Notes: generated from the letters alone by a model not told the origin. DNA of 64,000 bases from Chryseobacterium gambrini (GCF_900156825.1 NZ_FTOV01000006.1:1-64000), one strand, 5' to 3'. Shown: positions 16,145-26,661, counted from the first letter of the stretch. A program made the numbers and translations.

Positions 16145-18625
16145 ATGAACAAAATTTTACTTTTTACTTTCCTTTTCCTACAAATCTTGACCAACGCACA
16201 ATTCTCTGAGCGCAATTTATCCTCTGAAAAATGGAAATTCAAAAATTCTAAAGAGAATAATTGGTTGACTGCTTCTGTTCCGGGAACTGTTCATTTGGAT
16301 TTGATGAATAACAAGATCATTCCCGATCCTTATAAAGATGAAAATGAAAAAAAAGTACAATGGATAGAAAATGAAGACTGGGATTATCAGACTTCATTTA
16401 ACATTTCTTCAAAGGATTTAGAAAATCAAAATATTGAATTGATTTTTAATGGATTGGATACGTTTTCTGAAATTTATTTAAATGGAAAATTGATTCAATC
16501 GACAGACAATATGTTCAGAAAATGGACAATTCCGGTTAGACAAAGTTTAAAGAACGGTGAAAATATTTTACAGGTAAAATTCAGATCTGCGGTTAATGTC
16601 GGAAAAGAATTAGCCCAAAAAGTTCCTTTCACCACGCCGGAATCTCCGAGAAGTTTTGTGAGAAAAGCGCAGTATCAGTTCGGTTGGGATTGGGGACCGA
16701 GATTAGTGACGGCAGGAATCTGGAAAGACGTTAAGTTAAATTTCTGGAACATTGCGAGGCTTGATCATGTAAAAATCGAACAAAAAATTTTAACAAAGCA
16801 AAAAGCGGATTTAAATATTTATGCTGAAATTTTCGCTACAGAAGAAGGGAAATACAGTTTTTCAATTAACGGAAAATCTCAAAATATTTCTTTGAAATCC
16901 GGATTGAATTTAATTTCAATTCCTTACCAGATTCAAAATCCGAAATTATGGCAACCCAACGGTTGGGGCGATCCGAACTTATACGATATCAAAGTTTCTT
17001 TACAAAAAGATTCAAAAATGATTGCTGAAAAATCTGAAAAAATCGGACTGAGAACAGTGGAATTAATTCAGGAAAAAGATGAAAAAGGAAAATCATTTTA
17101 TTTCAAAGTAAACGGAAAACCAATGTATGCGAAAGGAACCAATTGGATTCCGGGCGACAGCTTTTCTCCGAGAATAACGAAAGAAAAATATCAGCAGTTG
17201 ATAAAAGCCTGTAAGGATGCGAATATGAATATGATCCGTGTTTGGGGAGGTGGAATTTACGAAGATGATGAATTTTATAAAGCCTGCGACGAAAATGGAA
17301 TTTTGGTGTGGCAGGATTTTATGTTTGCAGGAAGCTTTTATCCGTCCGATGAAAACTTTCAGAAAAATGTAGAATTGGAAGTGAAAGACCAGATCGAAAG
17401 GATTCAGAATCATCCTTCTCTGGCTTTGTGGTGCGGAAATAACGAAATCGATGAAGCGATTGTCAATTGGGGTTATCAGAAACAATTCAAATATTCAAAA
17501 GAAGATTCTTTGCAGGTCTGGAAAGATTACAAGAAAATTTTTCATGAAGTAATTCCGGATGCTGTTAAAAAATATGCAACAAGTGATAAGCAAATCTATT
17601 GGGAAAGCTCACCGTCAATCGGATGGGGACATAAGGAAAGCCTTATGGAAGGCGATTCCCATTATTGGGGCGTTTGGTGGGGAGAACAGCCGTTTGAAAT
17701 ATACAATGAAAAAGTTCCGCGTTTTGCTTCGGAATATGGTTTTCAGGGAATGCCGACGTTGGAAACCACAAAATCCATGTTTTCAGGGAATCCTGAACTG
17801 GATTTGAATAATGGAACCATCAAAGCCCATGAAAAACATTCCAGAGGTTGGGAAATTATTGAAAATTACATGAAACGTGACTATATCGTTCCGACAGATT
17901 TTGTGAAATACAATTATGTTTCGCAGTTGCTTCAGTCTCGCGGAATTCAGATTGCCATTGAAGCACACCGCAGAGCAAAACCTTATAATATGGGAACTTT
18001 ATACTGGCAACTCAACGATTGTTGGCCTGTCGTTTCATGGTCTTCCATAGATTATTTAGGAAACTGGAAAGCACTGCATTATCAGGTGAAAAGGAGCTTT
18101 GAAAATCAGGTGATTTTAGTGGAAGAAAAAGAGGGAATTCTAAATTTTTACGGAATTAATGACGGATCTGATACAATTAAAGACGTAAGCTTAGAGTTTG
18201 AAGTTAATAATTTTAAAGGTGAGAATATTCTTGCTGCAGTTTCAACCCCGAAACAGAATTGGGAAGGAGCTGTAAAGTTTGATTCTTCATCTATCAATGA
18301 ACTAGTCGGTGAGGCTGATAAAAATGAACTGTTTTTAAATGTAATTTTAAGAGGAAAAGGTGAAAAAATAATTGCCGAAAGCAACTATTTCTTTGCAAAG
18401 CCAAAAGATTTAAAATTAATAAAACCCAACCTCAAAATCAGGAAAATATCTGCCACTGAAATTGAAATTTCTACAGATGTTTTGGCAAAAGACGTTTATC
18501 TGATAGGAGATACCCATTTCAGCGATAATTTTTTCGATTTGCTTCCAAAAACATCCAAAAGAATTATCCTTTCAAAACCATTGGAGAAAATAGAGGTGAT
18601 GAGCTTATTTGATACGATGAATTGA
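16145..18625 (+). CDS. GH2 beta-mannosidase
   Basis: An 826-residue exported enzyme that removes beta-linked mannose, such as the core mannose of N-glycans. A signal peptide (1-18, ending TNAQ) is followed by the sugar-binding sandwich domain (about 25-195), an immunoglobulin-like domain (about 200-305) and the TIM barrel. The acid/base glutamate is Glu434 in WCGNNEIDE and the nucleophile Glu530 in RFASEYGFQG; the beta-mannosidase-type motif QFGWDWGPR is at 178-186. Domain order and length match the family. The hexosaminidase and glycosylasparaginase nearby complete a plausible set for the Man-GlcNAc-Asn core. Confidence 0.93.
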   Translation: MNKILLFTFLFLQILTNAQFSERNLSSEKWKFKNSKENNWLTASVPGTVHLDLMNNKIIPDPYKDENEKKVQWIENEDWDYQTSFNISSKDLENQNIELIFNGLDTFSEIYLNGKLIQSTDNMFRKWTIPVRQSLKNGENILQVKFRSAVNVGKELAQKVPFTTPESPRSFVRKAQYQFGWDWGPRLVTAGIWKDVKLNFWNIARLDHVKIEQKILTKQKADLNIYAEIFATEEGKYSFSINGKSQNISLKSGLNLISIPYQIQNPKLWQPNGWGDPNLYDIKVSLQKDSKMIAEKSEKIGLRTVELIQEKDEKGKSFYFKVNGKPMYAKGTNWIPGDSFSPRITKEKYQQLIKACKDANMNMIRVWGGGIYEDDEFYKACDENGILVWQDFMFAGSFYPSDENFQKNVELEVKDQIERIQNHPSLALWCGNNEIDEAIVNWGYQKQFKYSKEDSLQVWKDYKKIFHEVIPDAVKKYATSDKQIYWESSPSIGWGHKESLMEGDSHYWGVWWGEQPFEIYNEKVPRFASEYGFQGMPTLETTKSMFSGNPELDLNNGTIKAHEKHSRGWEIIENYMKRDYIVPTDFVKYNYVSQLLQSRGIQIAIEAHRRAKPYNMGTLYWQLNDCWPVVSWSSIDYLGNWKALHYQVKRSFENQVILVEEKEGILNFYGINDGSDTIKDVSLEFEVNNFKGENILAAVSTPKQNWEGAVKFDSSSINELVGEADKNELFLNVILRGKGEKIIAESNYFFAKPKDLKLIKPNLKIRKISATEIEISTDVLAKDVYLIGDTHFSDNFFDLLPKTSKRIILSKPLEKIEVMSLFDTMN

Positions 18626-18721
18626 TATTAGATTTATATAAAGCTGCTATTCTGAATATATACAGAAAGTTTACAAACGGAGTTCAGAATCGTAATTAAA
18701 AATACTTTGTAGCCAATGCAA

Positions 18722-18750
18722 TAGATTCTTCCTTTGTCAGAATGACAAAA
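18722..18750. repeat. Dispersed AGATTCTTCC...CAGAATGACA repeat, single arm
   Basis: One arm of the repeat whose hairpin form is at 16033-16112, reading AGATTCTTCCTTTGTCAG then AATGACA. It lies between beta-mannosidase and the AEC transporter. Confidence 0.6.
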
Positions 18751-18799
18751 ATAAAGTTTTTTGATAATGGGAAATAAGCGATTAAAAAGAAATCAACCG

Positions 18800-18807
18800 T
18801 AAATTTG
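18800..18807 (+). promoter_or_regulatory. Candidate Bacteroidota -7 box for AEC transporter
   Basis: TAAATTTG matches the TAnnTTTG -7 element of Bacteroidota and lies 17 bp before the ATG at 18825. No well-placed -33 TTG was found, so the call is tentative. Confidence 0.4.
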
Positions 18808-18824
18808 CACAATAATTCAAAACT

Positions 18825-19739
18825 ATGGTAAATTTTGTTCTGATTGCAGTGTGCATTATCGCGGGAATGGTTTTCAAGGCAACAAAATCCATCCATCCCG
18901 ATGCGCATAAAGGAATCAACACCTGGATTCTTTATCTTGCACTTCCGGCGGTTTCATTCAAATATTTACCGAAAGTTCACTGGTCGGCAGAAATGCTGTT
19001 TCCGGTGGTGGCGACTTTTCTCACAGCGGTTTTCTGCTTTTTCTTTATGATGTTTTACAGCAAAAGCAAAGGCTATTCACGGCGTTCCCAAAGCACTCTG
19101 GAACTCATAAGCGGCTACAGCAATACTTCCTTTATCGGTTTTCCGCTGATCTCCGCTTTTTACGGAGAAAGTTTATTGAGTATTGCCATTATCTGCGATC
19201 AGACCATGTTTTTTGCACTTTCAACATTAGGAATTATTGCGGCTTTAAAAGGAGGAAGCAAATCCGGAAAGATCAGCGCAGCATTTATTCTGAAAAGACT
19301 CGTTACCTTTCCGCCTTTAATTGGCTGTATCGCTGCATTGATTCTGTCTCAGTTCGTTGATTTCACTCCTGCAGAACCTTTTTTCGATAAATTAGCGGCT
19401 ACGGTAAGTCCTTTAGCTTTATTTTCAGTCGGATTACAACTGAAATTCAATGGCTGGAAAAAACTGATTCCCCAAATGTCGGTTTCCATGTTTTACAAAC
19501 TTATTCTGGCTCCGGCAATAACGCTCGGATTAGCACTTTTACTCGGAATAAAAGGAAATATTGCCAGAATTACCATCTTCGAATCGGCAATGCCTACAGT
19601 CGTTACCTCAAGCATTATTGCGGAGCAGTACCGATTAAATACAAAACTTACCAATTTAACGATCGGCTTCAGTATTATTGCAGCTTTTTTTACTTCCGCA
19701 GTCTGGTTTTACATTATCGATTACTTTTTTAGTGGGTAA
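18825..19739 (+). CDS. AEC family transporter
   Basis: A 304-residue inner-membrane protein with about ten helices in two repeats, matching the auxin efflux carrier (AEC) family; typical segments are HKGINTWILYLALPAVSF near residue 27 and ESAMPTVVTSSIIAEQY near 250. Bacterial members move malate, malonate or other carboxylates, but the substrate here is not predictable. It appears to be a single gene, with the 785-bp repeat-rich gap behind it. Confidence 0.85.
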   Translation: MVNFVLIAVCIIAGMVFKATKSIHPDAHKGINTWILYLALPAVSFKYLPKVHWSAEMLFPVVATFLTAVFCFFFMMFYSKSKGYSRRSQSTLELISGYSNTSFIGFPLISAFYGESLLSIAIICDQTMFFALSTLGIIAALKGGSKSGKISAAFILKRLVTFPPLIGCIAALILSQFVDFTPAEPFFDKLAATVSPLALFSVGLQLKFNGWKKLIPQMSVSMFYKLILAPAITLGLALLLGIKGNIARITIFESAMPTVVTSSIIAEQYRLNTKLTNLTIGFSIIAAFFTSAVWFYIIDYFFSG

Positions 19740-20211
19740 AGGAAGATTATTATTTTAACGTGAGTTCGATGTAAAAACAATGCAAAAACATCAATGGGGA
19801 TTTAGCCTATTTTAATGATTAAGATAACAGTTGGCTTTAGCCAAAATGTAAACTAAATTTCGGTTAAAATCAATTTTGATTATAAATTTTCACATTGGAC
19901 TAAAACTTAACTCTCTTAAACTCTCAAACGCTTCAACATTTTTTTTGGAGCTTTTTCCGGCTTTCCACTGTATCTTTTGGGTTACGGGCTCCGCTTCGCT
20001 CCGCCCGCAACCCAAAAGGATGTCGTTGCAATCCGGGCTAAATAAAAACTCATGGCGACAAGCAGCGCGACGAAACAATCTCCAATTGAACCGATAAATT
20101 TTGAAACTTTTGTATGGTTTAGATTCTTTCAGAACGAAAAATTGATGTTTGTTTAAGTAAAATAGTAGAAACTCAATAGAGTTTTATCTGTGTAGACATC
20201 ATATTCGGAAG
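19740..20211. repeat. Repeat-rich gap, left part
   Basis: Begins with TTAACGTGAGTTCGATGTAA and a degenerate GGCTTTAGCC element (19785-19875), then a unique stretch with GGGTTACGGGCTCCGCTTCG and its partial inverse CGGGCT. A short frame here has no family resemblance and crosses the repeats, so no gene is called. Confidence 0.5.
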
Positions 20212-20335
20212 ATATTCAGCGTTCCGTAGGAACGCTATCTTTAGACTATTTATCGTATTATACATATCAATCCTACGAATTGATAGATTTATTCTTATTT
20301 ATACACAGATTCTGCTCCCAAAGAATCAAAACTCC
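20212..20335 (+). repeat. Three-hairpin intergenic element, copy 1
   Basis: About 120 bp with three short palindromes: GCGTTCCGTAGGAACGC, ATCAATCCTACGAATTGAT and a degraded GCTCC arm. A second copy lies at 63690-63808 in the opposite orientation. It is non-coding; the conserved hairpins suggest selection at the RNA or DNA structure level, or a small mobile repeat. Confidence 0.7.
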
Positions 20336-20524
20336 TTTTGATAATAAGCTTTAAATATTTCATATCATTTGCTGAGTGAAACGCCTTAGCGAACGAAAAA
20401 TATACATAATCATTTAAAGAAAATCTTAGCGGTCATTGCGCTTAAAAGTATCCCATAAAACACACCATCAAAAAAATTGCAGTTCACAAAAGAAAAAATT
20501 AATTTTACACTTTAAATTTTTCCC

Positions 20525-22972
20525 TTGAATTACGCCCAGATTGTTTTACCGTTAAACCTAAAAGGATCTTTCACCTATAAAGTTCCCGAAGAACTGCAAA
20601 CAGGAATTCAGACAGGAATGAGGGTTTTGGTTCCTTTTGGCGGAAAAAAAATCTATACGGGAATTGTTTTTGAACTTCACAACAATGCGCCCGAAACTTT
20701 TGTGGCAAAAGAAGTTATCAGTCTTCTCGACGATCAGCCGATTGTTCCGCAGGAGCAGATTAAATTCTGGAACTGGCTTTCCGACTATTACTTGTGCGGT
20801 TTGGGAGAAATTTACCGTTTTGCGTTTCCTTCGTCTTTGAAACTTGAAAGTGAAACCTACCTCAAGCTGAAACCAAATGTGAAAGTTGACTTTGAAAACC
20901 TCGATGTTAACGAAATGTATCTAATTCAGGCTTTGGAAGTACGGCAGTTGATTAATCTAACTGATATTGAAGCATTTATTCCTAAAAAAGATATCATTAA
21001 AACCGTCAATTCTTTAATTGATTTGCAGTATATTGAAATCGATGAAAAAATTGCTGAAAAATACAGAGCTAAGGAAGTTGCCTACGTAAAAATCAACGAT
21101 GAGGTTTTACAGCGTCAAAATCTTACAGAAATACTTTTATCCTTAAAAAGAGCGCAAAAGCAGAAAGATCTTTTCCTCCATATTTTAGAAAAGCAGACCG
21201 AAAATCCTGATTTGCCCATCAAAAAATCAGAACTTTTTGAAGACGGATATTTCGGAAGTTCGCACTTTAAGGCTTTGGCAGATAAAAATCTGGTCGAAGA
21301 ATATTATATGCAGAAAGACCGTATCGAAAGCTATGAAGGTGAAATAGAAGAGATCGAAGAACTTTCGGAAGCCCAGAAAGAGGCGAAAAATGAAGTGGAT
21401 GAAGCCTTTGAAGAAGGAAAAAATGTTCTGCTTCACGGAGTAACTTCTTCCGGAAAAACACATATTTATTTAGAAAAGATCGAAGAATGCATCAGCGAAG
21501 GAAAAAATGTACTGTTTTTACTTCCCGAAATTTCTTTAACCAAACAGATCACTCAAAGATTAGAAAAAAAATACGGAAGACAACTTGGGTTTTACCATCA
21601 GAAACTTACAGATTTTGAGAGGGTGGAAGTCTGGAGAAGAATCAGGCAGAATGATATTAAAGTTTTAATCGGAACACGGAATTCTCTGTTTTTACCTTTT
21701 CAGAATGTGGGATTGGTTATTGTGGATGAAGAACATGATTCTGCGTACCGTCCGAGAGAAGTTTCTCCTTATTTCAATGCAAAAGATGCGGCGTTGGTTT
21801 TTGGGAATTTTTATGGGGCAAAAGTCATTTTAGGCTCTGCAACACCTTCTGTGGAAAGCTATTACAACGCCAGAAAAGATAAAATGAAGTACGTTTTTCT
21901 GGAAGAGCGTTTCGGAAATGTCAATCTTCCTGAGTATGAACTGATTAATTTTAAAGAAGCCCAGGAATCCAAAAAAGTATCAGGGAATTTTTCTTTGCAG
22001 TTGATTGACGAAATAAAAAAGGTGATTGAAGAAAAAAATCAGGCAATTGTTCTTCACAACCGCCGCGGTTACGCCAATGTTGTGGAATGCGAAACCTGTG
22101 GTTACGTAAACTACTGCTCCAACTGCGATGTGGTGATGACGTATCATAAAGCTGCTAATGAAATGAAATGCCATTACTGCGGACAGAGAGCATCAAAACC
22201 CAAAGTCTGCCCGAAATGTCATTCCGAAAACCTGAACGAAAGAGGAGTAGGAGTAGAGCAGATCCATGAAGAAGTATCTAAATTATTTCCCGATCAGGAA
22301 GTGGACCGAATGGATGTGGATTCCATGAGAAAGAAATTTGCCTACGAAAAATTATACGAAAAAATTGAAAACCGAGAGACAGACATTGTTGTCGGAACAC
22401 AGATGATCTCAAAAGGTCTGGATTTTGATCACATCGAGCTGGTTGCCATTCCAAAAGCCGATTCCTTGTTATATGTTCAGGATTTCAGAGCAGAAGAAAG
22501 AGCTTATCAACTCATTACTCAGGTTTCCGGAAGAGCGGGAAGAGTTTCCGGAAAAGGAAAAGTGTTAATACAGACTTTTAATCCGGATCATTCTGTTTTT
22601 CAGTTAATTAAAATGAATAGCCCGGCAAAAATTTACAAATATATTTTAACGGAACGCCAGAAATTTCATTATCCGCCTTTTACAAAGCTTATTATGATAG
22701 AACTGAAGCACAGGAGAGAGGATAAAGCCAATCGCGCTTCCCAGTTTTTAGGATCAATCCTTAGAAAATATCTTCCCGAAGATTGTGTTTTGGGTCCGGA
22801 AAAAGCTCAGATTGCGCGACTTAACAATCTCTATCAGTTCCAGATCATGCTGAAACTTCCTAAAGGGAAAAAGTATGAAGAGTATAAAAAAAGAGTTTTA
22901 GCAAGTCTGAAAGAATTTGATGAAATTACAGCGTATCACAGCATCAGAAAAGACGTTTTTGTGGATTTTTAA
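20525..22972 (+). CDS. priA: Primosomal protein N' (replication restart helicase)
   Basis: An 815-residue 3'-to-5' DNA helicase that reloads the replisome at stalled forks. The N-terminal DNA-binding domain starts NYAQIVLPL. Walker A is at 305-312 (GVTSSGKT), the DEEH box at 401-404 and the eight zinc-binding cysteines at 522, 525, 531, 534, 549, 552, 562 and 565. The start codon is TTG: it begins the conserved N-terminal motif and no ATG lies in a better place upstream. The long repeat-rich gap before it must contain its promoter. Confidence 0.95.
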   Translation: MNYAQIVLPLNLKGSFTYKVPEELQTGIQTGMRVLVPFGGKKIYTGIVFELHNNAPETFVAKEVISLLDDQPIVPQEQIKFWNWLSDYYLCGLGEIYRFAFPSSLKLESETYLKLKPNVKVDFENLDVNEMYLIQALEVRQLINLTDIEAFIPKKDIIKTVNSLIDLQYIEIDEKIAEKYRAKEVAYVKINDEVLQRQNLTEILLSLKRAQKQKDLFLHILEKQTENPDLPIKKSELFEDGYFGSSHFKALADKNLVEEYYMQKDRIESYEGEIEEIEELSEAQKEAKNEVDEAFEEGKNVLLHGVTSSGKTHIYLEKIEECISEGKNVLFLLPEISLTKQITQRLEKKYGRQLGFYHQKLTDFERVEVWRRIRQNDIKVLIGTRNSLFLPFQNVGLVIVDEEHDSAYRPREVSPYFNAKDAALVFGNFYGAKVILGSATPSVESYYNARKDKMKYVFLEERFGNVNLPEYELINFKEAQESKKVSGNFSLQLIDEIKKVIEEKNQAIVLHNRRGYANVVECETCGYVNYCSNCDVVMTYHKAANEMKCHYCGQRASKPKVCPKCHSENLNERGVGVEQIHEEVSKLFPDQEVDRMDVDSMRKKFAYEKLYEKIENRETDIVVGTQMISKGLDFDHIELVAIPKADSLLYVQDFRAEERAYQLITQVSGRAGRVSGKGKVLIQTFNPDHSVFQLIKMNSPAKIYKYILTERQKFHYPPFTKLIMIELKHRREDKANRASQFLGSILRKYLPEDCVLGPEKAQIARLNNLYQFQIMLKLPKGKKYEEYKKRVLASLKEFDEITAYHSIRKDVFVDF

Positions 22973-23131
22973 CAATTTTTAACAAACTTTATACTCTTTT
23001 TATAATAGTCTACTGAACTGCCATACAACAATATTTTCTACATTTGATCGTTGATTATATGTTTGGTGTTTTGCATTTCAATTTAACCCGTTGATTTTGA
23101 AACCATCCAAACTATAGCAAAAGAAAAATAG

Positions 23132-24604
23132 ATGGTAAATTTCAGAAAGTATATTTCAGGTGTTGCGGTACTGGCTTCAGGATTTTTTCTTGCACAGTCT
23201 ACCGTTTCTACAGTTCTGTATTCTCCGGCTTACGACAATCAGAAGAGCAGTTTAAACTTACCTTCTCCCATCACTTCCATGGTGGAAAAAACTATTTTGT
23301 CGCCGAAAGAACTTGTAGACATTAATGTAAACACTATGATGACCGATCCTGTGCTGAAAAATGCAACTTGGGGATTCGTAGTGTACGACCCGAAAACGAA
23401 GAAAGTAATTTCTTCGTATAACGAAAATACTCCTTTAGTTCCTGCTTCTACAACGAAATTATTAACTACCGAAACGGCAATGAACATGCTGGGCGAAAGT
23501 TATCGTTGGAATACCCAATTAGAATATTCAGGAACAGTGGATGAAAACGGAGTGTTAAACGGAAATCTTTACATCGTCGGAAGCGGAGATCCTTCTTTAG
23601 GAACCAATAAAGGCGGAGCTTGGGCTTACAGAGACATTATTACAGATTTCAAAGAAGGACTTTCTCGTGAGGGAATCAAAAAGGTAAATGGGGATATTAT
23701 TATCCAGACAGCGCTTTTCAAAGGCAATATTTCGAAGCTTCCGGAAAATGTTGTATGGTTGGAAAACAATAATTACTATTTGCCGGTTGGTACAACGAAA
23801 GAGATCAATCCTGCCAATGAAAAACTGATTGTAAAGAAAGGAAACAACTTTTCAACCGATAAGAAGTTTTTCTATGTTTCTCCGTACAACAATCAGATGG
23901 TTTACGCAGATAAATACGAAGGCGACGGAATTTTAACAACAAAATTACCCGATGCTCCGGCTTATCTTGCCAATTCTTTCAGAACCACTCTGGTAAAAAG
24001 CGGAATTCCGGTAACAGGGAAAGTAACTCCTAAAATGACGGATGCGAATCCCGAAGCCAGAAAATTAGTTTCCGTGTATAAATCTCCTACTTTAGCGGAC
24101 ATTATTTATTATACAAATCAGCACAGCGATAACGGTCTTGCTGAAGCATTGTTAAAAACGGTTGGTTTTCAGAGTCTTGGAGACCAGACCACAGAATCCG
24201 GAAGAAAAGTAGTAACGGAACATCTTAAAAATGAAGGTTTCGATATGCTTGGTTTAAATTATATCGACGGAAGCGGACTTTCGAGAAGCAATAACGTAAC
24301 GCCGATTGCCCAGGCAAAATTCTTAACTTCTTTAATGGATGAAAAATATTATAAAACATATTTAAATTCATTGCCGATTGGAGGACAGTCCGGAACGTTG
24401 AAAAGAATGTTCAACGGACTTGGAAACGGACAGGTTTTTGCAAAAACAGGAACGCTGAATAAAGTAAAAACATTAGCAGGATACATGAAAACGAATACAG
24501 GAAAAACGCTGGTTTTCTCTTTAATGGTGAACAATTACGCAGGTTCTGTAGACATGGTAAAGAAAAGAATGGAAAAAATTCTTGAACCTGCTTTAGATTT
24601 ATAG
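23132..24604 (+). CDS. dacB: D-alanyl-D-alanine carboxypeptidase/endopeptidase (PBP4/DacB family)
   Basis: A 490-residue periplasmic penicillin-binding protein of the S13 family that trims peptidoglycan peptides. A signal peptide covers about residues 1-22. The serine acylation motif is S106-T-T-K109 within VPASTTKLLT, the SxN motif is S332-D-N334, and KTG is at 438-440. Large inserted domains between the first and second motifs are typical for PBP4. It appears monocistronic with a terminator directly after it. Confidence 0.92.
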   Translation: MVNFRKYISGVAVLASGFFLAQSTVSTVLYSPAYDNQKSSLNLPSPITSMVEKTILSPKELVDINVNTMMTDPVLKNATWGFVVYDPKTKKVISSYNENTPLVPASTTKLLTTETAMNMLGESYRWNTQLEYSGTVDENGVLNGNLYIVGSGDPSLGTNKGGAWAYRDIITDFKEGLSREGIKKVNGDIIIQTALFKGNISKLPENVVWLENNNYYLPVGTTKEINPANEKLIVKKGNNFSTDKKFFYVSPYNNQMVYADKYEGDGILTTKLPDAPAYLANSFRTTLVKSGIPVTGKVTPKMTDANPEARKLVSVYKSPTLADIIYYTNQHSDNGLAEALLKTVGFQSLGDQTTESGRKVVTEHLKNEGFDMLGLNYIDGSGLSRSNNVTPIAQAKFLTSLMDEKYYKTYLNSLPIGGQSGTLKRMFNGLGNGQVFAKTGTLNKVKTLAGYMKTNTGKTLVFSLMVNNYAGSVDMVKKRMEKILEPALDL

Positions 24605-24628
24605 AATTGTTAAAATTTAACGAATAAT

Positions 24629-24662
24629 AAAACCTTTTAATCATCGATTGGAAGGTTTTTTT
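24629..24662 (+). terminator. Terminator after dacB
   Basis: AAAACCTT pairs with AAGGTTTT across a loop of about 15 bases, ending in a seven-T run. It lies 25 bp after the stop. Confidence 0.75.
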
Positions 24663-24691
24663 ATATCTTTGATATATTTTTTAAATTGAAT

Positions 24692-26614
24692 ATGAAAAAG
24701 TTTTACTTTTTAGTTTTGGGTATGCTTACTTTTCAGCAACTAAGCGCTCAGAATGAAAATATCGAAAGAAAAGCGATGATGGCGAAGGAAATGAAATCTT
24801 TCGCTCACAAAATGGCGGTCGGAAACGTCAACCCGAATACCCTGAATTACGATCTCCAGTATCAGAGGCTAGATCTTACCATTAATCCGGCGGTGTATAA
24901 TGTTTCGGGTTCCGTAACTTCTCATTTTAAACCCAATCAGAGTTTAAGCTCTATTTATTTTGATCTGGATAATCAGATGACGGTTTCGGGAGTGCAGTAT
25001 CACGGAACGCCGCTTACTTTTCAGCAGTTGTCTACCAAAGAACTGAAAATCAACTTCCAGTCTGCTCTTGCGGCAAATGTTTTGGATTCTTTAACGGTAA
25101 CGTATTCAGGAGCGCCTGCAACAACCAATAATGCCTTTTTTAACGGAACACAGGGCGGAACCGCAGTTTTATCTACTTTAAATGAACCTTACGGAGCGCA
25201 GGACTGGTTTCCTACAAAACAGAGTCTGAACGACAAAATTGAAAGAGTAGATATAAAAGTAACCACCCCTTCACAATACAGCGTTGCTTCCAACGGAAAG
25301 CCCATGTCTGAAACCATTTTAGGCAATGGTCAGAAACTGACGTTCTGGAGAACGCAGTATCCGACTGCAGCATATCTGATCGCTCTTTCCATAACCAACT
25401 TCGTAAAATTAACGGATACGATGGGAAATCCTCCTTTTCCGTTCATTAATTATATATTTCCGGCAACGTCCACGAATACGACAAGTATGAATAACATCGA
25501 CTGGACAAAAACGGTTATGAATACTTTTGAAACGTACTTCGGACCTTACCCTTTCCGAAATGAAAAATACGGACATATGGAATTTCAGGCGGGTGGCGGA
25601 ATGGAACATCAGACCATGTCCTCCATGGCGGGATGGAGCAGAAGTCTCATTGCCCATGAGTTGGCTCACCAGTGGTTTGGAGACAAAGTAACCTGCGGTG
25701 CGTGGAACGACATCTGGCTGAATGAAGGTTTTGCCACGTTTGGAGAACATGTTGCGAATGAAAAATTGCTGATGACGAGCACAGACTTTTTAAATTATCT
25801 GCTGACTCAGAAAAACTTTGTTACAGGTTCGCCAACAGGAAGTGTTTATGTTGCTGATGCCAATCTTAACAGTGTAGGAACCATTTTCAACAGCAGATTG
25901 TCTTATTCAAAAGGAGCGTATGTGCTGAGAATGCTGAAATGGATTTTGGGAGATGCTGTATTTTATCAGGCAATTCAGGAATACCATTCCAGACCGAATT
26001 TGGCTTATAATTATGTGAAAACTCAGGATTTTAATGCGTCTTTATTAACGTCTACCGGAAAAGATTTTACAGAATTCTTCAACGACTGGATTTACGGACA
26101 GGGTTATCCTACGTATGACATCCGTTGGAAGCAGGTAGGAAATACGCTTACTTTTAAAGCATCTCAGACGCAAAGCAGTTCAACGGTAAGTTTCTTCGAA
26201 ATGCCTTTACCGATCAAAGTAAACGGAACAGGAGGACAGGTCGCTTATTTTGCTTTGAATAATACGACCAACAACCAGTATTTTACGCAGTCGGTAACAT
26301 TTCCGGTGGCAAGTGTAGAATTTAATTATGAATATCAGATTCTGGACAGAAATTCTACAGTAACTCAGGATAACACATTGGGAACTGCAGATTTAGTTAA
26401 AGAAGAATTTGCTTTATATCCGAATCCTGCTAAAAATGAACTGAATTTAAAAGGCATTACAAAGCCTACAGATTTCACCATTTACTTTACAGACGGTAAA
26501 TTGGTAAGACAGGGAACGTATCAGCCTAAGAAATCAATCAATATTTCAGAACTGGTTCCGGGAACGTATATTTTTAAAATTAACGATAAGAACGTGAAGT
26601 TTTTAAAGAAATAA
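24692..26614 (+). CDS. M1 family zinc aminopeptidase with T9SS sorting domain
   Basis: A 640-residue secreted metallopeptidase. A signal peptide (1-19, ending LSAQ) leads to the M1 N-terminal barrel and a gluzincin domain with HELAHQWFG (His322, Glu323, His326) and the third zinc ligand Glu345 in NEGF. The exopeptidase motif usually written GAMEN reads GGMEH here (Met304, Glu305, His306). The last about 75 residues (from LYPNPAKNELNL) form a type A sorting domain for the type IX secretion system, so the enzyme is exported across the outer membrane. The ATG at 24692 is preferred to an upstream in-frame TTG. Confidence 0.92.
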   Translation: MKKFYFLVLGMLTFQQLSAQNENIERKAMMAKEMKSFAHKMAVGNVNPNTLNYDLQYQRLDLTINPAVYNVSGSVTSHFKPNQSLSSIYFDLDNQMTVSGVQYHGTPLTFQQLSTKELKINFQSALAANVLDSLTVTYSGAPATTNNAFFNGTQGGTAVLSTLNEPYGAQDWFPTKQSLNDKIERVDIKVTTPSQYSVASNGKPMSETILGNGQKLTFWRTQYPTAAYLIALSITNFVKLTDTMGNPPFPFINYIFPATSTNTTSMNNIDWTKTVMNTFETYFGPYPFRNEKYGHMEFQAGGGMEHQTMSSMAGWSRSLIAHELAHQWFGDKVTCGAWNDIWLNEGFATFGEHVANEKLLMTSTDFLNYLLTQKNFVTGSPTGSVYVADANLNSVGTIFNSRLSYSKGAYVLRMLKWILGDAVFYQAIQEYHSRPNLAYNYVKTQDFNASLLTSTGKDFTEFFNDWIYGQGYPTYDIRWKQVGNTLTFKASQTQSSSTVSFFEMPLPIKVNGTGGQVAYFALNNTTNNQYFTQSVTFPVASVEFNYEYQILDRNSTVTQDNTLGTADLVKEEFALYPNPAKNELNLKGITKPTDFTIYFTDGKLVRQGTYQPKKSINISELVPGTYIFKINDKNVKFLKK

Positions 26615-26631
26615 TTTTTACAGCATAAAGT

Positions 26632-26661
26632 AAAAACCTTCAGATTTTCTGAAGGTTTTTT
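26632..26661 (+). terminator. Terminator after M1 peptidase
   Basis: AAAACCTTCAGA pairs with TCTGAAGGTTTT around a three-base loop and continues into Ts. Confidence 0.88.

Noticed and set aside
19876..20097. Open frames on both strands in the 19.7-20.5 kb gap
   Set aside because: They cross repeat DNA, have no family resemblance, and mirror each other on the two strands.
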